From Bacteroidetes bacterium UBA4416 (lineage in GTDB: Bacteria; Bacteroidota; Bacteroidia; B-17B0; Aurantibacillaceae), in assembly GCA_002390745.1 (NCBI GenBank), contig DGQK01000028.1, positions 1-46,764 on the forward strand: a DNA stretch of 46,764 nt, given 5' to 3'. Of the stretch, positions 8,018 to 17,609 are shown piece by piece. How positions within the stretch are numbered: the first letter of the stretch is position 1; every line of letters starts with the position of its first letter. The notes beneath the pieces are model-generated. The model did not search any database and was not told the DNA's origin. It saw only the letters and a list, made by a program, of their open reading frames with translations. The translations under genes and the position numbers were made by a program.

Positions 8018-9802
8018 TTATTCCAGAGAGCTTTCGATCAACACCTCTCTGTATTTTTCGAGAATAGTGGATTTGGAAATAAAGCCCTGGTAGCGCCCTT
8101 CGTATATCACCGGGATATTCCAAAGGTGCGACTCGGAAAATAATTTCATGGCAGAGATGATGTCGTCTTTTTCTGTGATGACATATTTGGGTGGGTGCAT
8201 GATTTCCTTCACGCTTACCGTATCATACATTTCCTGCTTGAACATGATCTCCCGGATGTCGTCGATGCTGATGAGGCCTTTCAATGTGTAATCTTTATCC
8301 AGCACGGGGAACATGTTGCGCTTCGAATGGGTGATCAGCTCGATCAGTTTGCGCAGGTTCACATCTACCGGCACCTCGGAGAAGTCGCGTTCTACATAGG
8401 CCGAAAGATCGATACTGCTGAGGAGGTAAGAATCGGTATTGGTAGTAACGATCTTTTCCTTTTCCGCCAGCTTGAGCATATCGATGCTGAAAGGCATGAA
8501 GTACTTGGAAACGGCATAGCTCAGGGCCGACACGATCATGAGCGGGATGATGAGCTCATAGCCTCCGGTGATCTCGGCGATCAGGAAGATGCCCGTGAGC
8601 GGCGCCTGGAAAATGCCGCTGAGCAAACCCGCCATGGCCACAATGGTAAAGTTACTGATGGGTAAGCTGACAAAGCCAAGGTCGCTGATGGCCGATGAAA
8701 ATAAATAGCCGATGAATGCGCCCAGGAACAGCGATGGTGCGAAGTTGCCGCCATTGCCCCCGCTGCCAATGGTAATGCCTGTGGCAATGGGCTTGAGAAG
8801 GATCACGACCAACAGCAAAATGTAAAGCAACGGTTTGGATAAGGACGACAAGGGAAAGAGGGAGTGGCTGAACACCAGGCTGGGATGGCTGTCGGAGAGG
8901 AGCTTGATGCTTTGATAACCTTCGCCCAGTAAGGGTGGAATTACCAGGATGAGTACAAAAAGGCCAAGTCCGCCTGCGAGGGCTTTGACGATCTTCCGGT
9001 TTTCGAAGCGTTTGAAATAATGTTCGGTAGCAAGAAATACTTTGGAGTAATAATAGGAAGAAGCGCCGCAAACCAGGCCCAGCACCATATAGAAAGGAAC
9101 ATTATTGTAATCGAAGGGTTCCTGCAATTTGAACAGGAGAAGTACATCCTCATGCAGGATGATCTTGGAGCAGAGGGCGCCCGAGGCAGCGGCAATCAGG
9201 ATGGGAATGAAGGCAGAAATATTGGCTTCCACCAGTAACACCTCGAGTGCAAACAGCACACCGGCAATGGGCGTGTTGAAGGCAGCCGCAATGCCTGCTG
9301 CGGCGCCCGCAGCCAGGAGCAGTGTGCGTTCCTTGTAGCTCAGCTTGTAGGAGCGGCCGAAATTGGAGCCGATGGCTGAGCCGGTGGTCACGATCGGCGA
9401 TTCGAGGCCTGCTGACCCGCCGAAACCCACCGTCAGCGCCGAGCTGATGATGTGGCTATAGGTCTGGTCTTTGGGCAGGATGCTGGATTTCCGGGCAATG
9501 GCGTACAGGATGTTGGCGATGCCTTTTCCGAGCTTGTTGCCATTGAGGTAATGGATGTACATGGCACAAAGGGAAATCCCCACAAAGGGGAACAGGGCAA
9601 TAAAAAAAGGATTGTCGGAGGAAATGTATTCGATGTTGCGGATGAAAAAATGCACAAAGAATTTAAGGAACACGGCTGCAAGCCCTGCGGTGAGTCCGAT
9701 AAGGATGGCAGCGAAAATAATGAACTGCTTTGGAGTCAGCTTATGCTGGATCCAGATGATGAGCCTGTTCGATTTAAAAAACAGCGACAGTATAGACCTC
9801 AT
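8018..9802 (-). CDS. ClC-family chloride channel/transporter with two CBS domains
   Basis: A 594-residue inner-membrane ClC protein with about ten hydrophobic segments (residues ~25-440) and a C-terminal pair of CBS domains (~460-594). The gating glutamate is E134 in GSAGLESP, and the anion-pathway motif GGNFAPSLFLG lies near 351-361. At the position of the E. coli proton glutamate (E203) the alignment I can make by eye, around LFALEVLL, gives V188, as in channel-type rather than H+-exchanging members; this assignment needs a proper alignment. CBS domains usually bind adenine nucleotides and regulate opening. It is followed on the same strand, 93 bases upstream, by nhaA, suggesting a shared role in ion or pH balance. 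Confidence 0.9.
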   Translation of the reverse strand: MRSILSLFFKSNRLIIWIQHKLTPKQFIIFAAILIGLTAGLAAVFLKFFVHFFIRNIEYISSDNPFFIALFPFVGISLCAMYIHYLNGNKLGKGIANILYAIARKSSILPKDQTYSHIISSALTVGFGGSAGLESPIVTTGSAIGSNFGRSYKLSYKERTLLLAAGAAAGIAAAFNTPIAGVLFALEVLLVEANISAFIPILIAAASGALCSKIILHEDVLLLFKLQEPFDYNNVPFYMVLGLVCGASSYYYSKVFLATEHYFKRFENRKIVKALAGGLGLFVLILVIPPLLGEGYQSIKLLSDSHPSLVFSHSLFPLSSLSKPLLYILLLVVILLKPIATGITIGSGGNGGNFAPSLFLGAFIGYLFSSAISDLGFVSLPISNFTIVAMAGLLSGIFQAPLTGIFLIAEITGGYELIIPLMIVSALSYAVSKYFMPFSIDMLKLAEKEKIVTTNTDSYLLSSIDLSAYVERDFSEVPVDVNLRKLIELITHSKRNMFPVLDKDYTLKGLISIDDIREIMFKQEMYDTVSVKEIMHPPKYVITEKDDIISAMKLFSESHLWNIPVIYEGRYQGFISKSTILEKYREVLIESSLE

Positions 9803-9895
9803 GCTGGCACAATTGTTTTAAATGGGTTACTATTATCAAATTGCAAGCCTGCAAGATATCATTTTAATCGTTAAGGCTTCGGTTTTTTTCTGTTT

Positions 9896-11068
9896 TTATG
9901 ATGTCATACGCCCCGCTCTCAGCCTGAATAGCAGGAGCCCCGTAAGCCCCGACAGGCAGGAGGCGATGAGGATCATCATTTTGGAAGACTGGATATAGCC
10001 TTCATCCGTAAATGCCAATTGTGTGATAAAAACCGACATGGTAAAGCCTATGCCGGCAACGCAGCCCATGCTGACAATGTTGTACCAGCTGACACCTTCC
10101 GGCAATACCGATGCTTTTAGTTTTACGAGCAGGAAAATTGCCAGGCTTATGCCTAAGGGTTTCCCGATGAGCAGGCCGGCCAGTATTCCGAGGGCGTGTG
10201 GCTGGGTCAGGCCCGAAATAAATTCAGGTTTCAGCGGAATGGCAGTGTTGGCAAGGGTAAAAAGGGGAAGGATGAGATAAGCCACGGGCAGGTGTAAGCG
10301 GTGTTGTAAACGGTGCGAAGGAGAGTTGTCGGTGCCGTCTCCGAATGGAAAGGTAAAGGCCAGCATTACACCGGCAATGGTTGGATGAATGCCGGACTGC
10401 ATCATGCAAAACCACATGATCAGCCCAAGCGCAATGTAGGGAATAAAGGAATGCACCCTGAGCCTGTTGAGAAGCATGAGGATGGCAAACACACCGAGGG
10501 CCGCCAGCAGAAACATGGTGTGGATGGAGGACCCATAAAAGAATGCAATGATGAGTACAGAGCCGAGATCGTCGATGATAGCAATAGCCGTCAGGATGAT
10601 TTTGATGCTGACCGGTACGCGGTTGCCGGCCATCGTGATGACTGCTAAGGCAAAGGCAATGTCTGTGCCCATCGGGATCCCGAAGCCTTCTTCTGTTCCC
10701 GCCCCACGGTTAATAAAAGAATAGAGGAGGGCAGGTAAGATCATACCTCCGATGGCGCCGCCGATAGGAAGCACAGCTTTGCGCAAGGGATAGAGTTCGC
10801 CATTGTATAGTTCCCGTTCGATCTCAAGGCCAACCATTAAAAAGAAAATGGTCATGAGTCCGTCGTTGATCCAGTGCTCTATACTTAAATGCATGTCGAT
10901 GCCCATCAGGGAAAAACCGGCTTTCGTATGCCAGAAATGAAGGTAGTTTTCCGAAAAGCAGCTGTTTGAAACAATAAGGGAAATAACCGTGCAGGCAATC
11001 AGCAGCAATCCCGCATTTTTTTCGCTGGAAGTAAATTCTTTAAAAAAGTGGCTCAGGCTTTCCTTCAT
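9896..11068 (-). CDS. nhaA: Na+/H+ antiporter NhaA
   Basis: A 390-residue inner-membrane antiporter that expels Na+ in exchange for protons under salt or alkaline stress. The paired catalytic aspartates are in AIAIIDDLGSV (D166, D167 from this start) and the further conserved Asp is in GTDIAFALAV (D136). About 11-12 hydrophobic segments are visible. An ATG at 11146 would add 26 polar residues, and another lies at 11092; I prefer 11068 because it gives the usual family length and begins right before the typical F-x-x-F-x-x-S-E-x-x-x-G-L-L-L N-terminus. It is transcribed divergently from the UspA gene and precedes the ClC gene on the same strand. Confidence 0.93.
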   Translation of the reverse strand: MKESLSHFFKEFTSSEKNAGLLLIACTVISLIVSNSCFSENYLHFWHTKAGFSLMGIDMHLSIEHWINDGLMTIFFLMVGLEIERELYNGELYPLRKAVLPIGGAIGGMILPALLYSFINRGAGTEEGFGIPMGTDIAFALAVITMAGNRVPVSIKIILTAIAIIDDLGSVLIIAFFYGSSIHTMFLLAALGVFAILMLLNRLRVHSFIPYIALGLIMWFCMMQSGIHPTIAGVMLAFTFPFGDGTDNSPSHRLQHRLHLPVAYLILPLFTLANTAIPLKPEFISGLTQPHALGILAGLLIGKPLGISLAIFLLVKLKASVLPEGVSWYNIVSMGCVAGIGFTMSVFITQLAFTDEGYIQSSKMMILIASCLSGLTGLLLFRLRAGRMTS

Positions 11069-11170
11069 AAAATAGTAGCTGAATTTAAGCATTTTTGCAG
11101 AAGGGGCGACCTTTTTGGTAGAATTAGTTTGAAAATGCCATGGCATTAAAGTTGAAGCCCACCTGGTATT

Positions 11171-12010
11171 ATGAAAACCATCCTCGTACCTACCGATTTC
11201 TCAGATGCTTCCCGTAATGCGTCCCGCTATGCGGTTAATCTTGCTAAATCTTTAAATTACAGGGTGTTGTTGTTTCACGTCTTCAATACCCCTATGTTGG
11301 TGGGTGGGGAGTTCCCTGCTATGGAGATGGCAGACCTTCTGGGGCTTGAGCAGGATCATAAAAAGCGTTTGGAGGAAGAGGCGGAACTGTTGAGAAAAGG
11401 TACAGATGTTGTGATCGGGTGCCAGGCCACCAGCGGATTTACGGTGGATGAAATTGCGGACATCGAAGAAAAAGAAAAGCCAGCCCTTATTGTGATGGGC
11501 CTGAGCCCTTCGGGAAGGATCGGCGAATTTGTATTCGGCAGCATCAGTACCGATGTGGTTAAGAATACGCAAACGCCCGTTATCATCGTGCCGGAGGCCT
11601 CTCATTTTAAAGAGATCAAAAAGATCGCGTTTGCCAGCGATCTGAAAATGGAATGCGAGATGAGGATTCATGAGCCTTTGAAAGACATGATCGATGCTTT
11701 CGGCTCCCAGATCGCCATATTGAATGTGGTAAAAGAACAAAGCGACAGGATCGGGAAGGACGATGGCGTATCGGGTCGCCGGATCGAAAAATACTTCGAG
11801 AACATGGAACATGTGTACCATTTTCTTGAAAACAATGATGTCATAGAAGGCATCAGTGAGTTTATCGTAAACCAGCATGTGGATATGGTAACGATGATCC
11901 CCCAGAAGCATAACCTTATCGAGCGGATCTTTAAAGAAAGCAACACCAAAAAAATGGCTTTCCACGTGGATATTCCGCTGCTGACCCTTCCGGCCATTCC
12001 CTGCGACTAA
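11171..12010 (+). CDS. Tandem universal stress protein (UspA family)
   Basis: A 279-residue cytoplasmic protein of two Usp domains. The first (residues ~1-142) is complete: MKTILVPTDFSDAS at the start and the ATP-binding signature G-L-x-P-S-G-R-I-G-E-F-V-F-G-S followed by TPVIIVP. The second (~148-279) starts KKIAFASDLK and has lost the G-x-x-G-x(9)-G-S signature, so probably only the first half binds nucleotide. This degenerate second half is common in Bacteroidota tandem Usps. Such proteins support survival in stasis and other stress through unknown partners. It is divergent from nhaA and lies 35 bases ahead of the PorE-like gene. Confidence 0.9.
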   Translation: MKTILVPTDFSDASRNASRYAVNLAKSLNYRVLLFHVFNTPMLVGGEFPAMEMADLLGLEQDHKKRLEEEAELLRKGTDVVIGCQATSGFTVDEIADIEEKEKPALIVMGLSPSGRIGEFVFGSISTDVVKNTQTPVIIVPEASHFKEIKKIAFASDLKMECEMRIHEPLKDMIDAFGSQIAILNVVKEQSDRIGKDDGVSGRRIEKYFENMEHVYHFLENNDVIEGISEFIVNQHVDMVTMIPQKHNLIERIFKESNTKKMAFHVDIPLLTLPAIPCD

Positions 12011-12045
12011 AAGTCCTTATATCGTTTATCCTTAAACCCGTTTTT

Positions 12046-14013
12046 ATGAAGTATATTCTGTCATCCGTTTTCGTGCTGAGCACACTTTTCCTGTTTTCGC
12101 AAAAGGATTTTGAAGTAAAGTTTAAAAAGTCGGAGGAAACGCTCGAAGAGAAAAAATACGATAAGGCATTGAGCATGTTCCTCGAGCTTTACAACAGCGA
12201 CACGTCGAATGCCAACCTGGCCTATAAAGTAGGCTATTGCTACCTGCAGTCGATTGGGCGCAAGGAGAAAGCGGTGCCCTACCTCGAAAAGGCCGTGAAA
12301 GCGGTAAGTATAGACTATAAAGAGCACGATCCTGCCGAGCGCCGCACGCCTCTGCAATCCTGGAAATACCTTGCAGATGCCTATCACCTCGATTCTCAGT
12401 TCGACAAGGCAATTGCCACATACAACGTATACCGCCAGGAAATGAAAAAGCATCACCGGAAAGACAAAGCCGCAGACGATGATGCCGACCGTAAGATCCG
12501 GATGTGCTATACGGCTCAGCAACTGATGAAAGTGCCTGTAAAGCTGAAAGTGGAAAACATGGGCAAAAGCGTCAATTCGAAATATGCGGATTATTCACCC
12601 GTGCTCACTGCTGATGGCAATACGATGATCTTTACCTCCAGGCGCGATGGGGGCGTAGGAAACGCGACCTATGATGACGGAAAATATTTTGAGGATATCT
12701 ATATTACCGATTACGTGAATGGCAAATGGACGGATGCCAGGAACATCGGGCCTCCGATCAATACAGAGGGCAATGACGCTACTGTAGGCATTACCATCGA
12801 CGGGCAAAACATCCTCATTTATAAAGACGACAACGGCGATGGGAATATTTACCGCACACACCTCAACGGTGATACATGGAGCGAGCCCGAAAAGCTGAAT
12901 GCCAATATCAATAGCAAATATTGGGAGCCAAGCGCCTTTATCACGGCCGATGGCAACACGATGTATTTCGTGAGCGACAGGCCTGGCGGTTATGGTGGGC
13001 GCGACATTTACAAGAGTAACCTGATGGATGACGGCCAATGGGGAAAAGCGATGAACCTCGGAAGCAAAATCAACACGAAGTATGATGAGGACGGCCCTTT
13101 CCTGCATCCCGACGGTATTACTCTGTTCTTTAGTTCAACCGGGCATCAGACCATGGGCGGCTTCGATATCTTCTACAGTACGATGTCGGAAAACGGCGAC
13201 TGGCAGGAACCTGTAAATGTGGGCTTTCCCGTGAACTCGCCCGACGACGATGTGTTTTATGTGGTGTCGCCCGATAAAACCAAGGCCTACTATTCTTCCT
13301 ATAAAGAGGGGGGCGTAGGCGAAAAGGACAACTACATGATCACTTTCCTCGACCAGAAGCAGGAGCCGCTGACCTTATTGAAGGGTGAGGTGAAGGACGA
13401 GGCGGGAAAAGTTCCGAAGAACATTGTGATCACCGTTACAGATAACGAAACCGGCAAGCTGGTAGGTGTATACCGCACCAACAGTAAAACCGGGCAGTAC
13501 GTGATGATCCTTACCCCGGGAAAAAACTACAACCTCGTGTATGAGGCCGAAGGTTTTATGTTTTACTCGGAGAACCGCGATATCCCCAAAAATACCAATT
13601 ACTATGAGATATACAGGCCGGTGATGCTGCCGCCGCTGATTGTGGGATCGAAAGTGGTACTCAACAATATTTTCTTCGATTTTGACAAGGCTACCCTTCG
13701 CCCTACATCCAATGTGGAATTGAGGAACCTTGTGCGCTTTATGAACAGGTATCCTGCCGTGAGCGTGGAGGTATCGGGCTATACCGATTCGAAAGGAACA
13801 GAGGAGTACAACATGAAGCTGTCGCAGAACAGGGCGCAGGCTGTTGTGACTTATCTCTTAAGCAAGGGCATTTCCTCCGACCGTATGACCGCCAGGGGCT
13901 ATGGGGAAAAGAATCCGGATGCTGCCAACGAGAAACCCGACGGCAGCGACAACCCGGCAGGCCGGCAGCTCAACAGGAGGGTGGAGCTGAAAATTACCTC
14001 TATCAAGCCTTAA
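12046..14013 (+). CDS. PorE-like TPR / PD40 propeller / CRD / OmpA protein
   Basis: A 655-residue exported protein with a signal peptide (1-19). Domains in order: TPR-like helices (~20-165); PD40/WD40-like propeller repeats (~175-430; blades such as YSPVLTADGNTMIFTS, PSAFITADGNTMYFVS, GPFLHPDGITLFFSS); a carboxypeptidase-regulatory-like domain (~443-515); and an OmpA C-terminal peptidoglycan-binding domain (~540-655; FFDFDKATLRP, GYTDSKG, NRAQAV). This order matches PorE, a T9SS-associated protein thought to tie the secretion machinery to peptidoglycan. Unlike a typical lipoprotein it shows no clear lipobox. Many OmpA paralogs of this layout exist, so the T9SS assignment is probable rather than certain. 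The two cargo genes upstream in the window fit. Confidence 0.85.
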   Translation: MKYILSSVFVLSTLFLFSQKDFEVKFKKSEETLEEKKYDKALSMFLELYNSDTSNANLAYKVGYCYLQSIGRKEKAVPYLEKAVKAVSIDYKEHDPAERRTPLQSWKYLADAYHLDSQFDKAIATYNVYRQEMKKHHRKDKAADDDADRKIRMCYTAQQLMKVPVKLKVENMGKSVNSKYADYSPVLTADGNTMIFTSRRDGGVGNATYDDGKYFEDIYITDYVNGKWTDARNIGPPINTEGNDATVGITIDGQNILIYKDDNGDGNIYRTHLNGDTWSEPEKLNANINSKYWEPSAFITADGNTMYFVSDRPGGYGGRDIYKSNLMDDGQWGKAMNLGSKINTKYDEDGPFLHPDGITLFFSSTGHQTMGGFDIFYSTMSENGDWQEPVNVGFPVNSPDDDVFYVVSPDKTKAYYSSYKEGGVGEKDNYMITFLDQKQEPLTLLKGEVKDEAGKVPKNIVITVTDNETGKLVGVYRTNSKTGQYVMILTPGKNYNLVYEAEGFMFYSENRDIPKNTNYYEIYRPVMLPPLIVGSKVVLNNIFFDFDKATLRPTSNVELRNLVRFMNRYPAVSVEVSGYTDSKGTEEYNMKLSQNRAQAVVTYLLSKGISSDRMTARGYGEKNPDAANEKPDGSDNPAGRQLNRRVELKITSIKP

Positions 14014-14145
14014 GTGCTTGTGTGGTATTTTTTCCACAAAACTGATCTGCCTGCTTTTCGGTTTTTTTGAAATTCAGGAAGGTAACCGTTTGGCACCAAA
14101 ATGCACAGAGGAGGGGGCGGGCCGGCTTAGGGCCTTATAAATTCT

Positions 14146-16518
14146 ATGAAGCTATTGAATACACGTTTCAAAAAAATCATATTCCGGATTCTGCTGGTGA
14201 TTGTTATCCTGGTAGTATTGATCCTTGCATTTATTTCGCCGATTGCAAAATGGGCTGTTGAGAAATACGATGTCCGGTATTCGGGCCGCGAGATCACGAT
14301 GGACCTTCCCTATATCAATCCGTTTACAGGGTATGTGCATCTCCGCAACCTCAAGATCTATGAGGCGAACAGCGACAGTGTGTTCTTTTCCGCGAAGGCC
14401 CTCAAGGTGAATATGGAAATGCTGAAACTGTTCCGTAAAACTTATGAGGTGAGCTCAGTGACACTTGATACACCCGTGGGTAAGATCATTCAACAGGATT
14501 CGGTGACTCTGAACTTCACGGATATTATTGAGCGCTTTTCTTCCAAAGATACCGTGCCTAAGCCCAGGGATCCGGATAAAGAACCCCTTCACCTCAACAT
14601 CCTGAACATGAAGATCAAGGACGGCACATTTTATTATGTGGAGAAAACCGTGCCGGTATTCTACTATGTAAAGAAACTGGATGCGGAGTCGGATGGCCTG
14701 CGCTGGGATGTGGACAGCATGGCGGCTAAGCTTTACCTCGAGTCGGGACCGGGCACAGGAACCGTAAATGCCACCTTCATGATCAATATGAAATCGATGG
14801 ACTACCGGCTTGGGGCTGTCGTGAAAAAGTTCGACCTGGGGATCCTGGAGCAATACATCAAGGACCTGGCGAACTATGGGAGGTTCAGGGCCAACCTGGA
14901 TGCAGATGTGAATGCTACCGGCAACATGAAAAGCAAAGAGCAGCTCAATGCTACAGGCCTGGTGATGGTCAATGACCTTCATTTCGGGAAAGATTCCCTG
15001 GAAGATTATCTTGCATTTCAAAAGCTGATCGTTGACATCCGGCAGCTGAGCCCGGCAGGGAAAAAATATGCCTTCGATTCCATCGCTCTTGTGAAGCCTT
15101 ACGTCAAGTATGAGCGCTACGACCACCTGGATAACCTCCAGAACATGTTCGGAAAAGGCGGTAAGAACGTGAAGGAGGCAAAGCAGGAGAGCGGCAAAGC
15201 CAATATCCTGTTCCAGATCGCGGATTATGTGAAGATCCTCGCGAAGAACTTCTTTAAAAGTAATTACGAGATCAGGCGCCTTGCCATTTACGATGCCGAC
15301 CTGCACTACGAGGATTATACATTAACGGAAAAGTTTGCGACAGCTGCCGTACCGCTTACTCTTATTGCAGATTCCATCGAACGTAGTAAAAAATGGGTAG
15401 ACCTGAAACTCACCACGGGGCTTTATCCTTACGGGGATATCGATTTCGGGTTAAGCATCAACCCAATGGACAGCACGGATTTCGATATTCACTATCACCT
15501 GCAAAAGATCCCGCTGGCTATGTTCAACCCATACCTGATCACGTATACGTCGTTTCCTTTGGACAGGGGGACGCTGGAGCTGAAGGGGGATTGGCATGTG
15601 CGCAACGGTTATATTAACAGCAGCAACCGCCTTACATTGATCGATGCACGCATCAACAAGCGCCAGAAACGAAACGGTGCGAAGTGGATCCCGCTTAAGC
15701 TGGCAATGTTCTTCGTGCGTGACCGCGGCAATGTCACTGACTTTGAAGTGCCGATCAAAGGCGATCTCAAAGATCCGAAATTCAAACTCGGAGATGTGAT
15801 CCTCGACATCCTTACCAATATTATCGTGAAGCCCGCTACAACGCTTTATCGTACGGAGGTGCGCTATACTGAAAATGAGATCGAAAAATCCATGGTAGTG
15901 CGCTGGGATAAGCGTAAGGCTGTATTGGAATCTGATCAGGAAGAGTTTGTGGAGAACATAGCCGGTTTCCTGAAAGATAATCCGAAGATCACGATCAGCG
16001 TTACGCCTTTGGTATGGGAAGAGAAAGAAAAAGAGTACATCCTGTTCTTTGAAGCCAAGAAACAGTTTTACCTCTTCGTTAATAAACTAAACAGTAAAGA
16101 CCTGAGCGGAAGGGATACGACCCGTATAGAAAAAATTTCCATCAAAGATTCGAGCTTTATCAAATACCTCGATGCCAGGCTTAAATCAGGCTTGTTGTTT
16201 ACCATACAGGACAAATGCAGGCAGATCGTGAGTGCGGGTGTTGTTAACAGCCGTTACCAGGAACTGATGAAGCAGCGCCGTGAAGCATTTATGGCTTATT
16301 TTAAAGAAGAAGGTGTTGACAAGCGTGTGAAGATTCAGGAGGCAACGGTGAAGATCCCTTACAACGGATTCTCGCTCTACCGCATCAATTACAAAGGAGA
16401 TATTCCGGATGAATTGCTGGAAGCTTACCGCACCATCAATGAGTTTGACAACAAGAACCCCAGGAAAAAATACAAAAGCCTTCGCGAGAAGAACCGCAAG
16501 GCCAGCAGGGGAAAATAA
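14146..16518 (+). CDS. DUF748 (AsmA-like) envelope protein
   Basis: A 790-residue protein anchored by one N-terminal membrane helix (~10-34) with the rest predicted in the periplasm. It has the DUF748 character: an N-terminal region with D-L-x-x-x-N-P-F-x-G-x-V-x-L-R-N-L-K-I, a long beta-rich middle, and a C-terminal part with DLKDPKFKLGDV...ILTNIIVKPATTL that resembles AsmA/TamB-type lipid-transfer proteins. Involvement in outer-membrane lipid supply or integrity is inferred from that superfamily. It starts 132 bases after the PorE-like gene and ends 8 bases from the convergent kinase gene, with no terminator between. Confidence 0.8.
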   Translation: MKLLNTRFKKIIFRILLVIVILVVLILAFISPIAKWAVEKYDVRYSGREITMDLPYINPFTGYVHLRNLKIYEANSDSVFFSAKALKVNMEMLKLFRKTYEVSSVTLDTPVGKIIQQDSVTLNFTDIIERFSSKDTVPKPRDPDKEPLHLNILNMKIKDGTFYYVEKTVPVFYYVKKLDAESDGLRWDVDSMAAKLYLESGPGTGTVNATFMINMKSMDYRLGAVVKKFDLGILEQYIKDLANYGRFRANLDADVNATGNMKSKEQLNATGLVMVNDLHFGKDSLEDYLAFQKLIVDIRQLSPAGKKYAFDSIALVKPYVKYERYDHLDNLQNMFGKGGKNVKEAKQESGKANILFQIADYVKILAKNFFKSNYEIRRLAIYDADLHYEDYTLTEKFATAAVPLTLIADSIERSKKWVDLKLTTGLYPYGDIDFGLSINPMDSTDFDIHYHLQKIPLAMFNPYLITYTSFPLDRGTLELKGDWHVRNGYINSSNRLTLIDARINKRQKRNGAKWIPLKLAMFFVRDRGNVTDFEVPIKGDLKDPKFKLGDVILDILTNIIVKPATTLYRTEVRYTENEIEKSMVVRWDKRKAVLESDQEEFVENIAGFLKDNPKITISVTPLVWEEKEKEYILFFEAKKQFYLFVNKLNSKDLSGRDTTRIEKISIKDSSFIKYLDARLKSGLLFTIQDKCRQIVSAGVVNSRYQELMKQRREAFMAYFKEEGVDKRVKIQEATVKIPYNGFSLYRINYKGDIPDELLEAYRTINEFDNKNPRKKYKSLREKNRKASRGK

Positions 16519-16526
16519 AAGCGGAA

Positions 16527-17597
16527 TTATTCTTTAGGGAGCTGGAGATAAAAGACAGAGCCTTCGTTCTCCTTGCTTTCGAACCAGATTTTTCCGTTCA
16601 GCAGATCGACCAGCTTTTTGGCAATGGACAGGCCGAGGCCCGATGATTTCTCGCCTTTCAATCCTGTACGTCCTGTTACCTTTTTCAGGAAGATGTCGGA
16701 ACGGTCTGTTTCCGGAATGCCTATGCCATTGTCTTTAAGAGAGATCAGGTAAGAGCTGTCCTGCTCCTTCACGTTGATCTCGATGACGCCCTGGTCGCCG
16801 GTAAATTTGATGGCATTGGAGAGCACATTATGAATGACCTGGAAGAACTTCACGGCATCGGAAGTGATGTTGATGTTTTCAGCGTCGGAAGTGAGCATGA
16901 ACACTTTGTCTTTATTCATGGCCCTGAGCTTATCGAGGGTCACATGGATTTTTTCCACCAGGTCGAAACGTGTTTTGCGGACATAGGTATGAGCCGATTC
17001 AAAGTGTTCCTGCCTTAAGAAGTCGTTTACAATATCGATGCATTGCTGGGTATTCTCCTGCATAATGTTCAGCAGTTTGTTGATATCGGCCAGGTTGTTT
17101 TCATTGTAGCCTTTTTGCAGCGAAGAGATCATGTCCTTGGACAGCTGAAGCGGCCCGCTCAGGTTGTGGGTGAGCATGTCGAGGAGCGTATCTTTCTGGG
17201 CAGTGTATTTGATGAGGTAATCTTCGTGCTTCTTGGCCTCGCTGATGTCTTTCACAAATGCGGTGATGAGGTTGGTATCTTCCAGCACCAGCACATCGCA
17301 GCTGATATGTTTCAGGACATGGTCAGGGAAGATAAGCCTGAATTCGGTGGTGTTGATGCAGCCTGTTTCCATCAGCTCATCATACCTCATGTGCAGGTAG
17401 GAGCTGTCTTCCGCTAAAATAAACTTCAGGATGATCTTCGAATCAAAGAAGAGCTCTTTTTCATCGATCCCAAAGATGCGCGTGAAGTTGGCATTGACGT
17501 AGAGGAACGATTTTTTTTTGATATCGTAAACAGCGATACCGTCATCAGTGATGTCACCGATCTTTCTGATGAAGTTATAATTGCTGATGTTCTCCAT
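16527..17597 (-). CDS. PAS-domain sensor histidine kinase
   Basis: A 356-residue kinase without membrane segments, so cytoplasmic. It has a PAS domain (~12-120), a HisKA-type helix with H144 in LTHNLSGPL, and an HATPase domain (~235-356) with the N box HNVLSNAIKF, G1 DNGIGIP and G2 GLGLSIAKKL. The phospho-acceptor context is slightly unusual (H-N-L instead of H-E-L/H-D-L). It begins 12 bases after the LuxR-type regulator gene on the same strand, so the two form an operon and a likely cognate pair. Signal unknown; the PAS domain shows no obvious heme or flavin motif. Confidence 0.92.
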   Translation of the reverse strand: MENISNYNFIRKIGDITDDGIAVYDIKKKSFLYVNANFTRIFGIDEKELFFDSKIILKFILAEDSSYLHMRYDELMETGCINTTEFRLIFPDHVLKHISCDVLVLEDTNLITAFVKDISEAKKHEDYLIKYTAQKDTLLDMLTHNLSGPLQLSKDMISSLQKGYNENNLADINKLLNIMQENTQQCIDIVNDFLRQEHFESAHTYVRKTRFDLVEKIHVTLDKLRAMNKDKVFMLTSDAENINITSDAVKFFQVIHNVLSNAIKFTGDQGVIEINVKEQDSSYLISLKDNGIGIPETDRSDIFLKKVTGRTGLKGEKSSGLGLSIAKKLVDLLNGKIWFESKENEGSVFYLQLPKE

Positions 17598-17609
17598 AAG
17601 CTCAGTCCA

